64,000 nt of DNA from Chamaecrista fasciculata (Eukaryota > Streptophyta > Magnoliopsida > Fabales > Fabaceae), in NCBI GenBank assembly GCA_003254925.1, contig QANZ01048479.1:1-64000 (forward strand), given 5' to 3'. The position numbers were made by a program, and so were the translations under genes. Numbering within the stretch: position 1 is the first letter of the stretch; each line of letters opens with the position of its first letter. This document shows, piece after piece, positions 33,400-45,460 of this stretch. The notes under the pieces are model-generated. The model searched no databases. It was given only the letters and a program-made list of their open reading frames with translations, and had not been told where the DNA came from.

Positions 33400-35580
33400 T
33401 CAGCCACTGATGTGGGATACCTCGTCGCGGAGGTCAGTGATCTCTGACGTGCCCATGTCTGTGTCCTCCCCGGCGGGCTCCGGGGGAGGGGAGTCTGGGA
33501 TCCCTTCCATGAGTCGGCGGGTCTGGTACCCGGGATCGATCATAACGCGAGCCAGGCTTGTGGCATAGCAGCGGCGACCTTCAAGTTGATCTCCCCTTAT
33601 ACTCGCCGTTCCCCATCGTGTAGGGAATTTCATGAGTAGGTGGGCAGTGGAGATCACTGCTCTGAAAGCGTTGAGACTGGAGCGCCCGAGGATCGCGTTG
33701 TATGCTGAGGGAGCGGCTACAACGATGAAGCTGGCGTATGTAGCTGCGGTCCTCGGCGGGTCGCCATCACCCTCGAGGGTGAGCTTGGTTTCGAGCACCC
33801 CTTCGGCGGGCGTCCTTGTCCCAGCGAAGCCGATCAGAGGCTCGTTGAAAGGCTTCAGGGCGCTCAGTGGGATGCCCAAGTGCTCGAAGGCGTGAAAGTA
33901 GAGGATGTCTGAAGAGGATCCTTGATCTACCAGCACGCGCCGTACGTCGATCTCGCCTATGCGCGCCGTTATGACCATAGGCTCATCATACTCCACGGGC
34001 TTGAGCTCGTCGTGGGTGAAAGTGATAGGCGCGTGGATGTCTTCGTGCGAGCGCTTGACGCTCGTGTAATGCATGCACATGATGGAGCGCATGATTTGCT
34101 TTCGGCTGTGGGGGGTCTTGTGCATGTGTATCCCCCCGGAAATGGTGTTTACGACGTTGCGGACGGGCGCCTCAGAGTGTTTCGAGCCGCCACTTCCGCC
34201 CTCAGTGACCTTCCTGTTCTTCTGATGGGAGGCGTCCCCATCAGACTCCGGCCGCTTTTTCTGCTTGTACTCGGCCAGGTGACCGTCTCGGATTAGCTGC
34301 TCGATTGCATCCTTCAGGGAGATGCACTCATCTGTAGTGTGGCCATAGCCGTTGTGATAACGGCAATGTTTGCTTGTATCCCGAGGGCGGCCGGTCTTTA
34401 CCGGGAGCGGCCGGGCTACCGGGAAGAACTCAAGGTTACCGCAGGCGCGCAGGATCTCTGACCTGGAGACGGTCAGGATGTGGTATGTCGGGAACTTGCC
34501 CGTGAAGGGCGTGCGCTGGGCCCCTGGGGAAGAGTTGGAAGAGCGGTCGTGCCTCTTCCACCTCCCATTGCCATTCCCATTGGCGGGCTGAGCTCGGGTG
34601 CTTGTCTGGGCGTTTTGCATATCCTTCAGCTTGCTGAAGCGACTTTTGGAGGCCACCTGGTTGTCCTCCTTCAGAATGAAATCCCGAACCTGTTTCAACA
34701 GCGCGTCCAGGGTTTTGGGGTTGGCGAGCGCCAACTCGTTCAACACGTTGCCCGGGCGTAAACCCTGCTTGAAAGCGTGGATGGCCACGCTGTCCTCTAA
34801 GTCCTCCACCTCGTGGCAGCCCTTGGAGAAGCGCTTAAGGAAATCCCGGAGGCTCTCGCTGGAGCCCTGAATAAGGTCTGCCATGACTGTGGAGGGTTTC
34901 TTGTACACGATACTGGTGGCAAAGCGCTTCAGGAAGGCGGCCTCCAGCTCGTCGAAGTTGTGTATGGAGTAATCGGGGAGGCGGGCGTACCAATGGAGCC
35001 CTTCTGGACCAAGAGTGGTAGGAAAGAGCTTGCACTTCTTCCCTTCAGTGAGTGAGGCCAGTTGGACGTTTGCATGGAACGCCTTCAAGTGCAGATTCGG
35101 GTCTGCAGTTGGCTCGTAGGGGACCATCTTCACGGGCATCTTGAAGCCCTGAGGCACGATATCGCGCTGGATGGATACGGCGAACGGTCCCTTCTGGGGG
35201 ATGAAGGTGCCCGGCTCGTCTTCGAAACCAGCAGCAGGTGCATTTTCTTGGGCCGAGGCGGCCGTGGTGTTACGGCGGCCGGGGTTCGACCCCTGGGGAG
35301 TGCTATGAACCGATAGGCTCTGGAATTCACGACGTAGGGATTCCGTCTGCTCCCTCATCATGCTACGAAAGATTTCCATAATGTCCATAGCTTGGAAGGT
35401 CTGGCCCGTCGCGCCCGTATCGGCTGGTGGTGCAACCCGAGAGGGCGCTCCCTCTTCTCGATGTTCCTCTTGCTCCTGATTCTCCTGGGAGCCTAGGGCG
35501 TGCTCCTGGGAATCAGAGGGTTCGTCCAAGAGCGGATCGCGAGGGGAGTCGCTGTGAGCCATAGAAAAAGTAGAGATCAC
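33400..35580 (-). CDS. gag-protease of element C
   Basis: One frame of 726 codons. An acidic, Gln/Glu-rich N-terminus is followed by the gag capsid-type region (LHWYARLPDYSIHNFDELEA and on), a basic region, a zinc-knuckle-like CRYHNGYGHTTDEC and an aspartic protease with VDQGSSSDILY. A noncoding spacer of about 330 bp separates it from pol. How pol is expressed is not visible; spliced and readthrough strategies are both known in the Ogre/Tat group. Confidence 0.92.
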   Translation of the reverse strand: MISTFSMAHSDSPRDPLLDEPSDSQEHALGSQENQEQEEHREEGAPSRVAPPADTGATGQTFQAMDIMEIFRSMMREQTESLRREFQSLSVHSTPQGSNPGRRNTTAASAQENAPAAGFEDEPGTFIPQKGPFAVSIQRDIVPQGFKMPVKMVPYEPTADPNLHLKAFHANVQLASLTEGKKCKLFPTTLGPEGLHWYARLPDYSIHNFDELEAAFLKRFATSIVYKKPSTVMADLIQGSSESLRDFLKRFSKGCHEVEDLEDSVAIHAFKQGLRPGNVLNELALANPKTLDALLKQVRDFILKEDNQVASKSRFSKLKDMQNAQTSTRAQPANGNGNGRWKRHDRSSNSSPGAQRTPFTGKFPTYHILTVSRSEILRACGNLEFFPVARPLPVKTGRPRDTSKHCRYHNGYGHTTDECISLKDAIEQLIRDGHLAEYKQKKRPESDGDASHQKNRKVTEGGSGGSKHSEAPVRNVVNTISGGIHMHKTPHSRKQIMRSIMCMHYTSVKRSHEDIHAPITFTHDELKPVEYDEPMVITARIGEIDVRRVLVDQGSSSDILYFHAFEHLGIPLSALKPFNEPLIGFAGTRTPAEGVLETKLTLEGDGDPPRTAATYASFIVVAAPSAYNAILGRSSLNAFRAVISTAHLLMKFPTRWGTASIRGDQLEGRRCYATSLARVMIDPGYQTRRLMEGIPDSPPPEPAGEDTDMGTSEITDLRDEVSHISG

Positions 35581-35680
35581 CTAGTTCAACAAGGTAAACG
35601 TGGGTGAGTTAGCTTTTGTGAAGAAAAAGCAATAGAGGACGAGCGTGAGAGCCCGTAAAGTTCAGCAGGTGAGGAGGAGC

Positions 35681-35698
35681 TCCCCACAGACGGCGCCA
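35681..35698 (-). other. Primer-binding site of element C
   Basis: On the minus strand the sequence TGGCGCCGTCTGTGGGGA starts one base inside the 5' LTR, identical to element B. Its first nine bases fit tRNA-Asp. Confidence 0.72.
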
Positions 35699-35699
35699 A

Positions 35700-36303
35700 T
35701 GATAAACTGGAAAATGACTGGCACTTACCTAGTTCACCGGAGAGGGCTGCAAGAGCCAAGACTTGAGCAAAGACCTGCAAAAGCTTCACAGGGGGGCCCT
35801 GCGAAGTGTACTCCGACGCTCAAGTTAGTAAGAGAGTGATAAGAGAGTGAGAGAATTCGAGAGTGTAAGAAGTAGCTAACCTTGAACTGGTGAAATGGGC
35901 TCTATTTATAGAGCAGGGAGGAGAGAGGTGGTCGGCGTGTGGGGCGGACCACGTTCTGGACACGATCTCCACCAGCGAAGATGGTGGAGACCGAGATTTG
36001 CGGAGCAAGGAAATCGTGGGAGATTGCGTGTTGTGTCTCTAGGCGGGCGCCTAGAAACTGGAGATCGTGGGTATGAACAAGTCAGTAACCCACGATCTCC
36101 CGTAGCGTGGATTGCGGAGCGGGGTAGTCGTGGGTGACCACGTGTCATTTGGGGGACGGGCGCCAAGACCCAGGATGGATCACGGTCGCCCCTACTTGAG
36201 CTTAGGGCGCCCGATTGACTCGAGGGCGCCTCGCAAGGTGCGGAGAGGAGAAGAGGCCCGGTGCGAGGGCCGTTTAGGCGTACGCCCAAATAGTGATGTA
36301 TCA
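35700..36303 (-). repeat. Right LTR (5' LTR) of element C
   Basis: Identical by eye to the left LTR. The TATA-like sequence lies at 35902-35910 on the minus strand, so transcription would run leftwards into gag. Followed by the target duplication GGAAG. Confidence 0.95.
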
Positions 36304-36308
36304 GGAAG

Positions 36309-38100
36309 AATAGAATATCTCAGTTTCTATGATCTGAAAAAGTGGGAGGTTTATTATGAGACGACAAGTGTAAACTTATTTAACTTTTGCTATTTTTAAT
36401 ATAAAAGTTGGCTCCAAGTTGCCTAATATATTTATGGACCAAAGCAATCTAATTTGATCAATAATGGGGAAAAAATATTACTTGATACTCAAGTATTATT
36501 CTAAAAGGTAATTATAAAAGATATAACAAACTATTAACAATTTATAACTAGCTTGATAATTTTGTTTTTCACATTTATGAGATGTGTGTATATTTGTTAA
36601 ATTTTTTAAAGCAAAGGTTTTTTTAATCTCTAAATTTTACATCAATTTAATTAATTTGGTTCTTAAAATCTTACATGTTTTTCAATTTTATTTTTTAAGT
36701 AACTTATTGTAATAAATTAATGATAAATTTTATTGTATTTTTCAATGAGTTATTTGAGTTTTTTTCTATTAATTTTATATTATATATCATTAATTATGTA
36801 AATTTGACTAAAATTATAATAAATGATAAAATCGATCAAAATATAAAATTTTAAGGATAATTAATGTAATTTTTTTGGACTAAAAATTAATGTAAAATTT
36901 AAAGAATGAGATAACACTTTTGTCATTCTTTAATATTTCCAAGTACAAAATACAAAATTTAAGACAATACTGAGCACTGAAAGTCAACACTTTGTTTTTT
37001 TCTTTTAGTAAAATATTTGATTTGATACCATGAAAGTTGGAAACTTTTAGATGTTAATAAATAATATGTTATTTGGTAAAAAATAAAACTCTAAACGGTT
37101 CAATTATACTTTTTAGAATGTATTTCCTATATGAATTTTTATATAGTTTCAAATAAAAATAAAATTATCAATACAAGGACAAAAAATTGAAATAACACTT
37201 TTTCTGTTGGCAAAATATTTAATCTACTAAACATAGGTTTAAATAATTAGATTGTATTACTTGTGACCTTTAAGAATTAAATGTGTAAATTAAATTTTTA
37301 GAGATTGAATTGTGAATTTATATATCTTTTAAAAATAAATTTATAAATTTTTATTATTGCTCACTTGATCTTTGGAGTTTCTCTCAAATTAATCAAGATT
37401 TGATTTGTATTGCATATCTAATTATGGTAGGAGAGTCGTCCAATTAAAATAGGTAAATTCACGATATCTCTAATTAAAAACTTTATTTAAGTACTATTAA
37501 GCTTCTTATCACTTTAAATAACTCCACATTATACATTTTTTTTTACTATCCATTTAATATTTAAAGCTTTGTTTCGATTAATGTAAATCTAACGTGTCGC
37601 ACACATGAATATGATGAGAGAGTCTTATAACCAAAGTAACTGCATTGATAACGTCACTCCACATTATACATTTACTTTTTAGTAATGTATTATACATTTT
37701 TTATTAATTGAAAGAGTAAGTTACAATTAGATATTTAGATGGTGGTACCTAATTGTCCCAAAAAGGAAAAAATTGTGGTTTTAGAAAATTGGGTTTAAGT
37801 TACGTAATTAAGTTATAGTTTTTTTTTTTAAAAAAATGAGATATTTAGGAGGAGTTATAAGAGTCAGTTTTGATTTTGTTTGGTTTCAATAAATGAGGTT
37901 TTAATGAGTTTTATTGCAAAATGCTTCATTCTATTTCTTACCCACTCACAACAACACAAGCTTACACACCCAAAAATTTTGCCGTCTGAAAAAAAGTTGA
38001 AATTTTTTGGTTTCTTTCTTTCTTATGGGCATGTGGAGAAGTTCATTCTCTTCTCAATACGATGCTAACCCTATCAATCAAATTCAAGTCTTACCCACCA
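36309..38100. other. AT-rich intergenic DNA upstream of the transporter gene
   Basis: No gene or element ends recognised. The right part (about 37500-38100) is expected to include promoter sequence of the KUP gene, but I saw no convincing single TATA box. Confidence 0.5.
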
Positions 38101-38308
38101 ACCACGCACACCACTTCTGATTTTGCTTTCTCTGTTTGTTTCTTCTAAGCATCATAACACCCAAAAACTCAAAATATTCTTCACTTTCTTCTTGAGAATC
38201 TTGATTCTGAGCTTCACCCATTTGTGGCTTTCGCTTTTCGTGTATGTTTGTTACCCTCTAGAGTCGCCATTAATGGTGGTTCAACTGTGCGTACAATTTC
38301 TCCTCAAA

Positions 38309-38756
38309 GTAAGATACATAGATAGTCACTTTTTGTTTTTTGTTTTTTGTTTTTTTCTTTCTTCCTCCTTAAAATATTATTGTATTGATGATGTTTCGTC
38401 TGTATCTTCCGGGGGTAGGCGTTTTCGCCTCACACAGTCTTTCGTTGAATTGAATTTCATTTATATTTTAGTCAGAGAAAAAGAATGGGTTCCTTGAACT
38501 TGTTTAAAACCCCCATCATGGATCTGAGAGCTGAAGAACAATAATTAAATTGTTTCTTTTTCTAGTGAATTCAATTTTCCTTAAGCTTCAATATATTGTT
38601 GAATATTTATTTATATCTCAGCAGAGTTTTTCTCGTGTAGTCTTCAACTGGGTGGGAGAAATTGGGTTTCTTTCGTTCTTTTTTTCTTTGTTTGATCACA
38701 GCTTTTTGATTATTCCAGTAACAACAATGCTTCTTCTTTTAGATTTCTAAAAGCAG
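38309..38756 (+). other. Probable leader intron of the KUP gene
   Basis: A donor-like AAAGTAAGATAC at 38306-38317 and an acceptor-like TTCTAAAAGCAG ending at 38756 would excise a T-rich 448-bp segment just before the start codon. Leader introns are common in plant KUP genes. The alternative acceptor TTGATTATTCCAG (ending near 38718) would leave two short upstream ATGs. The choice cannot be settled from sequence alone. Confidence 0.4.
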
Positions 38757-38761
38757 ATGTC

Positions 38762-41700
38762 ATGGATCTGGAAATTGGAATTCCTCATAATTCTGCTGCT
38801 AAGGTGAGTTGTTGTTTGTGCATATGCATAAAAAATCTCAAAATGCTTTCATTAATTTTTCTTTTGTTAATTCTTGTTTTCTTCTTGGTTTGATGCAGAA
38901 GCAGTCATGGAAGACGATTTTGACTCTGGCATACCAGAGTCTAGGAGTAGTCTATGGAGATTTAAGCACTTCACCGCTTTACGTTTACAGAAGCACATTT
39001 GCTGAAGATATTGGACACACAGAGACCAACGAAGAGATATATGGTGTTTTGTCTTTGGTTTTCTGGACTTTCACTTTGGTCCCTTTGATCAAATATGTCT
39101 TCATCGTTCTCAAAGCTGATGATAATGGCGAAGGGGGCACATTTGCTCTTTACTCCTTGCTGTGTCGGCATGCTCGGCTCAATTCAATGCCAAATTGCCA
39201 AGTGGCAGATGAAGAGCTCTCTGAATACAAGAAAGATGGTGTAAGTTTGGCTCCAGAGAGCAGCTTTGCCTCCAGACTCAAGTCTACTTTGGAGAAGCGT
39301 AAGGTCTTGCAGAGGATTTTGCTGGTTCTCGCTTTGATTGGAACTTGCATGGTGATTGGTGATGGAGTCCTCACTCCTGCTCTTTCTGGTGATTGATTGT
39401 GATGAATATGTTTGAAGTGGGAATTGAATTCTATTTCTTTTTTACATTTTTGTTTGATTGAATCTTTTAGTCACTTTGTGTTTGAATTAATAATTGCAGT
39501 TTTCTCTGCGGTTTCGGGTCTTGAGCTCTCGACAGCCAAGGAACATCACAGATGTAAGTTTTTCAATACTTTCTCTTTGTTTGATCATGATTGTGGAGTT
39601 TGATTTTGAGTTGACTAAGTTTTACTTCGATTTTCTTGGTTGGAACTCCATACTAGTATAAAACGAGCTATTTTGCATCCAGCAATTTCCTTCGAATTAC
39701 ATCTTAAATCCTTTCCTGTCTACGCTAGTATTTAAAACTACACTAGATATACTGCTGGTGTATGCTCGTGATATTGAATTAGTATGTGAAGTTTGAGGGG
39801 TCTAATTTGTGCTTTGTAGTATTGAAAATTTTGCCACTGCATATCGCTATTCTTTCCTTATCACTTCTGACATGGCCTCTGATGTTGCTTAGTTGATGTT
39901 ATGAAAGGCATCATGAGAATCTCTGATAATTTTACTTGTGCTGGTTAGATATGACATCTATTCTTACATAAATACCTCCAATACCATTCATAGAATTTGA
40001 TTAGTTTATAATTGTTTCTTTTGGAAAGGCAGGTTCATGTCCATTTATTTTACCAAAAAAAGTATTGATCATTCAAGAAAGGAAGCAAAAAGAGATTAGA
40101 AATTGTTGCTCTGCTTTATGCTTCTAACTACCAGTGATTTATGTTTTTGACCCATATCTTGTTATCTATGCATTTTATCTGCATTTAGAATTTTGATATC
40201 CGTATCTTGCTTTACGCCTCTCTTATATTTCTTACCCTTGAAAGTCAATACTTTGCAGATATAGAAGTCCCGGTGGCATGCATCATACTGATAGGCTTGT
40301 TTTCCCTTCAACATTTTGGCACGCACAGGGTTGGCTTCTTGTTTGCTCCTATAGTAATAACATGGCTTTTCTGCATCAGTGCCATCGGGGTATATAATAT
40401 ATTTCACTGGAATCCTCATGTATATAAAGCACTATCTCCTCATTATGTTTTCCTATTTTTAAGGAAAACTCAAAGAGGAGGTTGGATGTCTCTTGGTGGA
40501 ATTTTGTTGAGCATAACAGGTTTGTATGTTTGCTTGTTGAACCAACTTTGCTTTTTATACCAATATTCACATGATCTTCTAATGCATGCTTTTAATCTCA
40601 CAGGATCAGAAGCCATGTTTGCTGATCTTGGGCACTTTTCACAATTATCAATCAAGGTATTTAAAATTATATTTGTGTTTCACAATGATCTTGGGCACTT
40701 TTCACAATTATCATTGGCTTTCTACTAGATTTTTTAGACATAATGCATCATTTTGGAACTTGACAATCTGAAATTTTCACACTGATTGGGTTTGTTTTCT
40801 ATGGTGGGTCAGTTGAATAATTGTAACTAATCCGCCTTGATAATTTCTTAGCATGTTTAGTAAGCAGATCTGTTAATTCTGGAAAGCGAAATATAGTGAA
40901 GTTGATGGCATAGTGCAATGCAAGAGAATGACCAACAGTTAGTATGTTCCTTAATATATATATATGGGGCACTGCTACTCTTTATTTTCTAAATCTATTT
41001 ATATCGAGTTATCGACTGAAGAAATTGGAAGTAACGGCAGTATATTTTTCTGTATATTCATGATTTGGGTGAGAAATACACTTTCCAAATGTCATTAACT
41101 AAACATTCTTTTGCATATAGATGGATATTCAGTAATCAAGCTTATTTCCTCAAATACCAAAGTTGGGAGTAAAGACGGTATTTTAGTTTCTTTTGGTTAA
41201 AGAGCCTATGGAAATGCTTGCTTTATCTCATGAACGTTCAAATTTCTGCAGATTGCCTTCACGGCTGTGGTTTATCCATCTTTAATTCTTGCATACATGG
41301 GCCAAGCTGCTTATCTATCCAGACATCATGATATTACAAGTGACTCTCAGTTCGGGTTTTATGTATCGGTGCCAGGTAGTTAGCCCAACTTGTTCTTCGT
41401 GATGAAAAGGTTTTGATGAGTATGATGGTAAGGATCTTGGCTAATTAGTAATCACATTATTCTTTCCAGATAAATTGAGGTGGCCTGTCCTGGTGATAGC
41501 CATACTTGCTGCAGTTGTCGGAAGCCAAGCCATCATCACTGGGACCTTCTCAATCATTAAGCAGAGCTCTGCTCTAAGTTGCTTCCCAAGAGTCAAAGTT
41601 ATACACACATCATCGAAAATGCACGGGCAAATATATATTCCAGAGATCAACTGGCTGTTGATGCTCTTGTGTTTGGCTGTCACAATTGGTTTCCGAGATA

Positions 41701-43279
41701 CAAAGCGCCTAGGCAATGCATCAGGTATGAATGGAATTTTCTTGTCCATTATTAACTGCAATATGATAAGTAGACTGCTCACTGCTGAATTAATTTGAGG
41801 CAATTCTTGAAGATGTAATCATAGGGAGCGTTTAGATACCTAGGTATAAATACCTGGTAATTGAAAATTGTCATATAAAAGCTACAAGTAGTATTTTATA
41901 GAAGTTAGGAAAACCAAAAAGGATACAATGTGAGATTCTACTGGTTTTTACTGATATTGAGATACCAACCTACAAAACTGTTTCTATAACAACACCTTCG
42001 ATGATGCCCACCATTTTGGGGTAATAGTTGATCAAACACGAGCATTTTGGATGTCAACATACATTTAAAATCTCAGGGTCAAGAATACTCAAGATAATGG
42101 TGTATCAAACGGCTAAATAGTATCACTTTAGACAATGCTTGAAGTTTTAGTACCTGCTTTATTCAGGCAAGAATCTGACAATGAATTTTTATGTGTTATA
42201 TAGGTTTGGCAGTTATCTCGGTGATGCTGGTCACCACATGTTTAATGTCTCTGGTAATTGTACTGTGCTGGCACCAGAGTGTTTTCCTCGCCCTTGGATT
42301 TATTTTGGTATTCGGCTCCGTTGAGGCTCTCTTCTTCTCGGCTTCTCTTGTCAAGTTCCTAGAAGGAGCATGGGTGCCAATTGCTTTGGCATTTGTATTC
42401 CTAAGTGTTATGTATATTTGGCACTATGGCACCCTCAAAAAGTATGAATTTGATGTCCAAAACAAGGTCTCCATCAACTGGCTTCTCAGTCTTGGCCCCA
42501 GCATAGGCATTGTTCGAGTGCGTGGGATCGGACTCATACACACTGAGCTAGTGTCAGGAATCCCTGCAATCTTCTCCCACTTTGTGACCAACCTTCCAGC
42601 CTTTCACCAAGTCCTAGTCTTTCTCTGCATCAAACATGTCACTGTTCCACATGTTAGACCTGAGGAACGGTTTCTGGTGGGTCGAATAGGCCCCAAAAAT
42701 TTCAGACTCTACCGGTGCATAGTACGGTACGGTTATCGGGATGTCCACAAAGATGACATCGAGTTCGAGAACGATCTTGTGTGCAGCATTGCAGAGTTTA
42801 TACGAACCGAAAGTGAAGGAACGAAAGCTGCACATGAAGAAGCTGAGAAAGACGAAAAAATGACAGTGGTTGGAACACATGCTTCCCATCACATTTTGTT
42901 GAGTGAAGAAGACACATTTGATGGTAATAATTATGAAAACAATGTAGACTCAGCAGGAACATCATCAGAGCTGAGGGAGATAAAGTCGCCGATAGCGATC
43001 CAACCGAAAAAAAGGGTGAGGTTTATCGTACCAGAGACTCCAAAGATTGATAATAGTGCAAGGGAAGAATTGCAGGAGCTAATGGAAGCAAGGGAATCTG
43101 GGGTAGCCTACATTCTAGGGCAGTCTTATATGAAAGCAAAACCAGGGTCAAGCCTGATGAAGAAAATGGTGATTAATTTTGGGTATGAATTCTTGAGGAG
43201 GAATAGTAGGTCACCCTCAAATGTAGTTAGTGTTCCTCATGCATCATCTCTGGAAGTAGGGATGATGTACCAAGTTTGA
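38762..43279 (+). CDS. KUP6: KUP/HAK/KT-family potassium transporter, KUP6/KUP8 type
   Basis: Eight coding exons with GT-AG introns: 38762-38803, 38899-39388, 39500-39553, 40259-40519, 40604-40656, 41252-41375, 41470-41724 and 42204-43279. They give 2355 nt, 784 aa, close to Arabidopsis KUP6 (782 aa). The product is a multi-pass membrane protein that moves K+ across plasma or vacuolar membranes. The N-terminal family signature is [16 protein letters not shown]; others are [49 protein letters not shown] and GLGSQAI-like [17 protein letters not shown]. The long hydrophilic tail has the conserved [14 protein letters not shown] and ends in LEVGMMYQV. The start ATG gives MDLEIGIP, as in relatives. 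KUP6 and KUP8 in Arabidopsis act in K+ efflux/homeostasis in guard cells and growth control; the assignment to KUP6 rather than KUP8 is from remembered sequence. All motifs look intact. Confidence 0.93.
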
Positions 43280-43539
43280 TCATTTTTTCTTTTTTTGGGT
43301 TTATACTTTATACAAACTAGAGTATCATGTACATCGTATATGCATCATAGTGTACAAATTTTGGTCATTTTTGTTCAACTTGCATAGTTCATATCCTTCT
43401 CCTTATTTCTTTGTTTTTATCCCTCTTTTACTTTATGTATCTTAAAACTAGTTTCCAAGAACTCACTCACTTGAGGAATCGGACAAATTAAAAGATAATT
43501 ATGTTACAGAAAAAGTACAGAAATTTGAGGGAGAGATAA
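43280..43539 (+). other. 3' flank / probable 3' UTR of the KUP gene
   Basis: T-rich sequence after the TGA at 43277-43279, ending where the target duplication of the next element begins. No clear AATAAA was found, which is normal for plants. Confidence 0.45.
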
Positions 43540-43548
43540 TAAAAATTA

Positions 43549-44144
43549 GGGTAAAATGCATTTTGGTACTCTGTGCTTAGGGCCGAATCCACTTTGGTAT
43601 CCTGAAAGACAAAATTTGACACTTTGGTACCCTGATGTTTGCGCCGTTAGCACTTTGGTACCCTGTGGTTATTTTCCGTCAAGATTTAACAAAAATTACA
43701 TGTTGACCCTAAAAAATTTTTGTAATTTTTATTTTAGTCCTCAAATATGATCTAGGGAAATTTTTTGTAAATTTTGAAACTATTTGGGGGCATTATGAAA
43801 TTTTTGCAAAAAATTTATAAAGTTCATCTTCTCACCATCGAACCACATAGTTTTAGGACTAAATTGTATTTTATTTTCCATATTTAGGACTAATCTGTAA
43901 TTTTATTCTTTTTTCAATATTTTTCATAATTATATTTTGACCCCAAAATTTTATTATAATTTTCAATTTAGTCCTCAAATATTATGATCTAAGGACGTTT
44001 TTGAAAATTTTGAAACTATTTGGGGGTATTTTGTAATTTTTGCAAAAATGCTAACAATTTTCCGTTAAATCTTGACGAAAAATAACCACAGGGTAGCAAA
44101 GTGCTAACGGCGCAAACCTCAGGGTACCAAAGTGCATTTTACCC
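43549..44144. mobile_element. MULE-like MITE with 9-bp target duplication
   Basis: The left end GGGTAAAATGCATTTTGGTA is mirrored at the right by a TACCAAAGTGCATTTTACCC arm. It is flanked by TAAAAATTA at 43540-43548 and 44145-44153, a perfect 9-bp duplication, which points to a Mutator-type element. The arms include GTTAGCACTTTGGTACCCTG. Length 596 bp, no coding. Confidence 0.88.
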
Positions 44145-44153
44145 TAAAAATTA

Positions 44154-45459
44154 TTCATTAATTATTTATTATTTTTTGCAAACATTTTGTAAAGTTGTAA
44201 AAAAAAAAAAATTTAATACTTTTTTAAAAGTTCTAAACTTAAACTGAACATAAAATTAATTAAGGTTCGAAGAAAATCAAAGTTTAGCCTAATTATTTTT
44301 TTAAGTCCTTGATATCTATATAATTTCAGAGAAAATGTAATAGAAGAAAAAGAGAATTAAATGGGTTATGACTACTGTACACGAGTCTATGTTATAGTTT
44401 ATATTTACTTTCTGCTTTGACTTGAATTAAATAGAGGAACATGATTAACTTAGCATCACATGGCAAAGGAAGTTTCCTGGATGACCCCTTTAGATCATTC
44501 CATTCTTACAGTTCTTAATTATAAATAATTGTTTGCACGTGTCAGCCATTTAAATTGATCAATTATTTCATGTTTGTTTAATTGATATAGAGAAAATTAT
44601 ACTTATTCTTGTGTGAGGAATGAGACATGTGGTTTCTCTGGACATAATAATGTTGAAACACATACTAAATATCTTATTAGATATCAATAATTTATAAAAT
44701 TAATTGGGGTGTGTCCCATAATAATCAAGTCATAAAAAATGCTTTACCTTTTCTTTTTACTTAATTAATTTTTAATTTAATTTGTCTGATAGTTATAATC
44801 CCTCAAGAGGTTCTTGTATCTTCAAAACTACCAAATCTGACAATATCTCTCTCGTTTTAAGTTCAAATATGATAAGATCGGAGTTATATATTTATTTTCA
44901 CGAGTATTTTCTTTATCCAGTTGAAACCGTTAGGAAATGAGATGAGTAGAAAATGAACTCATGAATAGAAACCTATAGTTCTAAACTCACCGAATTCGAA
45001 CTTTAAACGAAAGAAATATGACCAATTTTACTTGTTTAATCTTGAAATTAGGTTCAATTTTAAGGACTCGATTTGACCTTATTTGTTGACGGATTCAACT
45101 GAATAAAGAAAGTACTCATAAAAAAATAACACGTAACTATGGACTTATCATATTTGATTTTGAAACAAGAAAGATAAAATCACATTTAGTAGGTTGGGAC
45201 CAAAACAAAACTAAGTGAAAATATTTAGAACCAATATAAAATTTCTAAAATATTTAGGAAAAAATGAACTTATAAACATACATTTAGGTCTTAGGATCAA
45301 TTTGAGGATTTCACCTATATTTCAATTTTCAAAAAACAATCTAATATGCAAAGTGGGGTACTGGGGTATGCATACAATTGCAGGTAGCATAATTTCTCTT
45401 TTTTTAAAAATAATTTAATGTTGAAAAATAATANTAGATTAACTCATATATATATATAT
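44154..45459. other. AT-rich intergenic DNA with foldback arms
   Basis: No gene. The part at about 44811-45250 has both arms of a worn TTTTGGTC-family foldback element (CTCTCGTTTTAAGTTCAAAT facing GATTTTGAAACAAGAAAGAT). An N stands at 45434. Confidence 0.5.
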
Positions 45460-45460
45460 G

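Larger units (their letters stand above)
25093..36303 (-). mobile_element. Tat-lineage Ty3/gypsy LTR retrotransposon, element C
   Basis: Two 604-bp LTRs (25093-25696 and 35700-36303) begin TGATAAACTGG, end GATGTATCA and are flanked by GGAAG (25088-25092 and 36304-36308). By eye the LTRs are identical, so the insertion is very recent. The body is strikingly GC-rich against its AT-rich surroundings. Gag-protease and pol are each in one long frame on the minus strand, with the antisense gene between pol and the 3' LTR. The element looks whole. The solo LTR at 488-1327 is an older relative. Two RNase H domains and the antisense gene assign it to the Tat group. Confidence 0.95.

Noticed and set aside
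29897-35316. Many plus-strand frames of 65-145 codons opposite gag and pol of element C
   Set aside because: GC-rich coding DNA leaves few stops on the other strand; none has the domain seen in the real antisense gene.
40162-40419. Minus-strand 85-codon frame over KUP exon 4
   Set aside because: Mirror of a conserved exon coding for the transporter.
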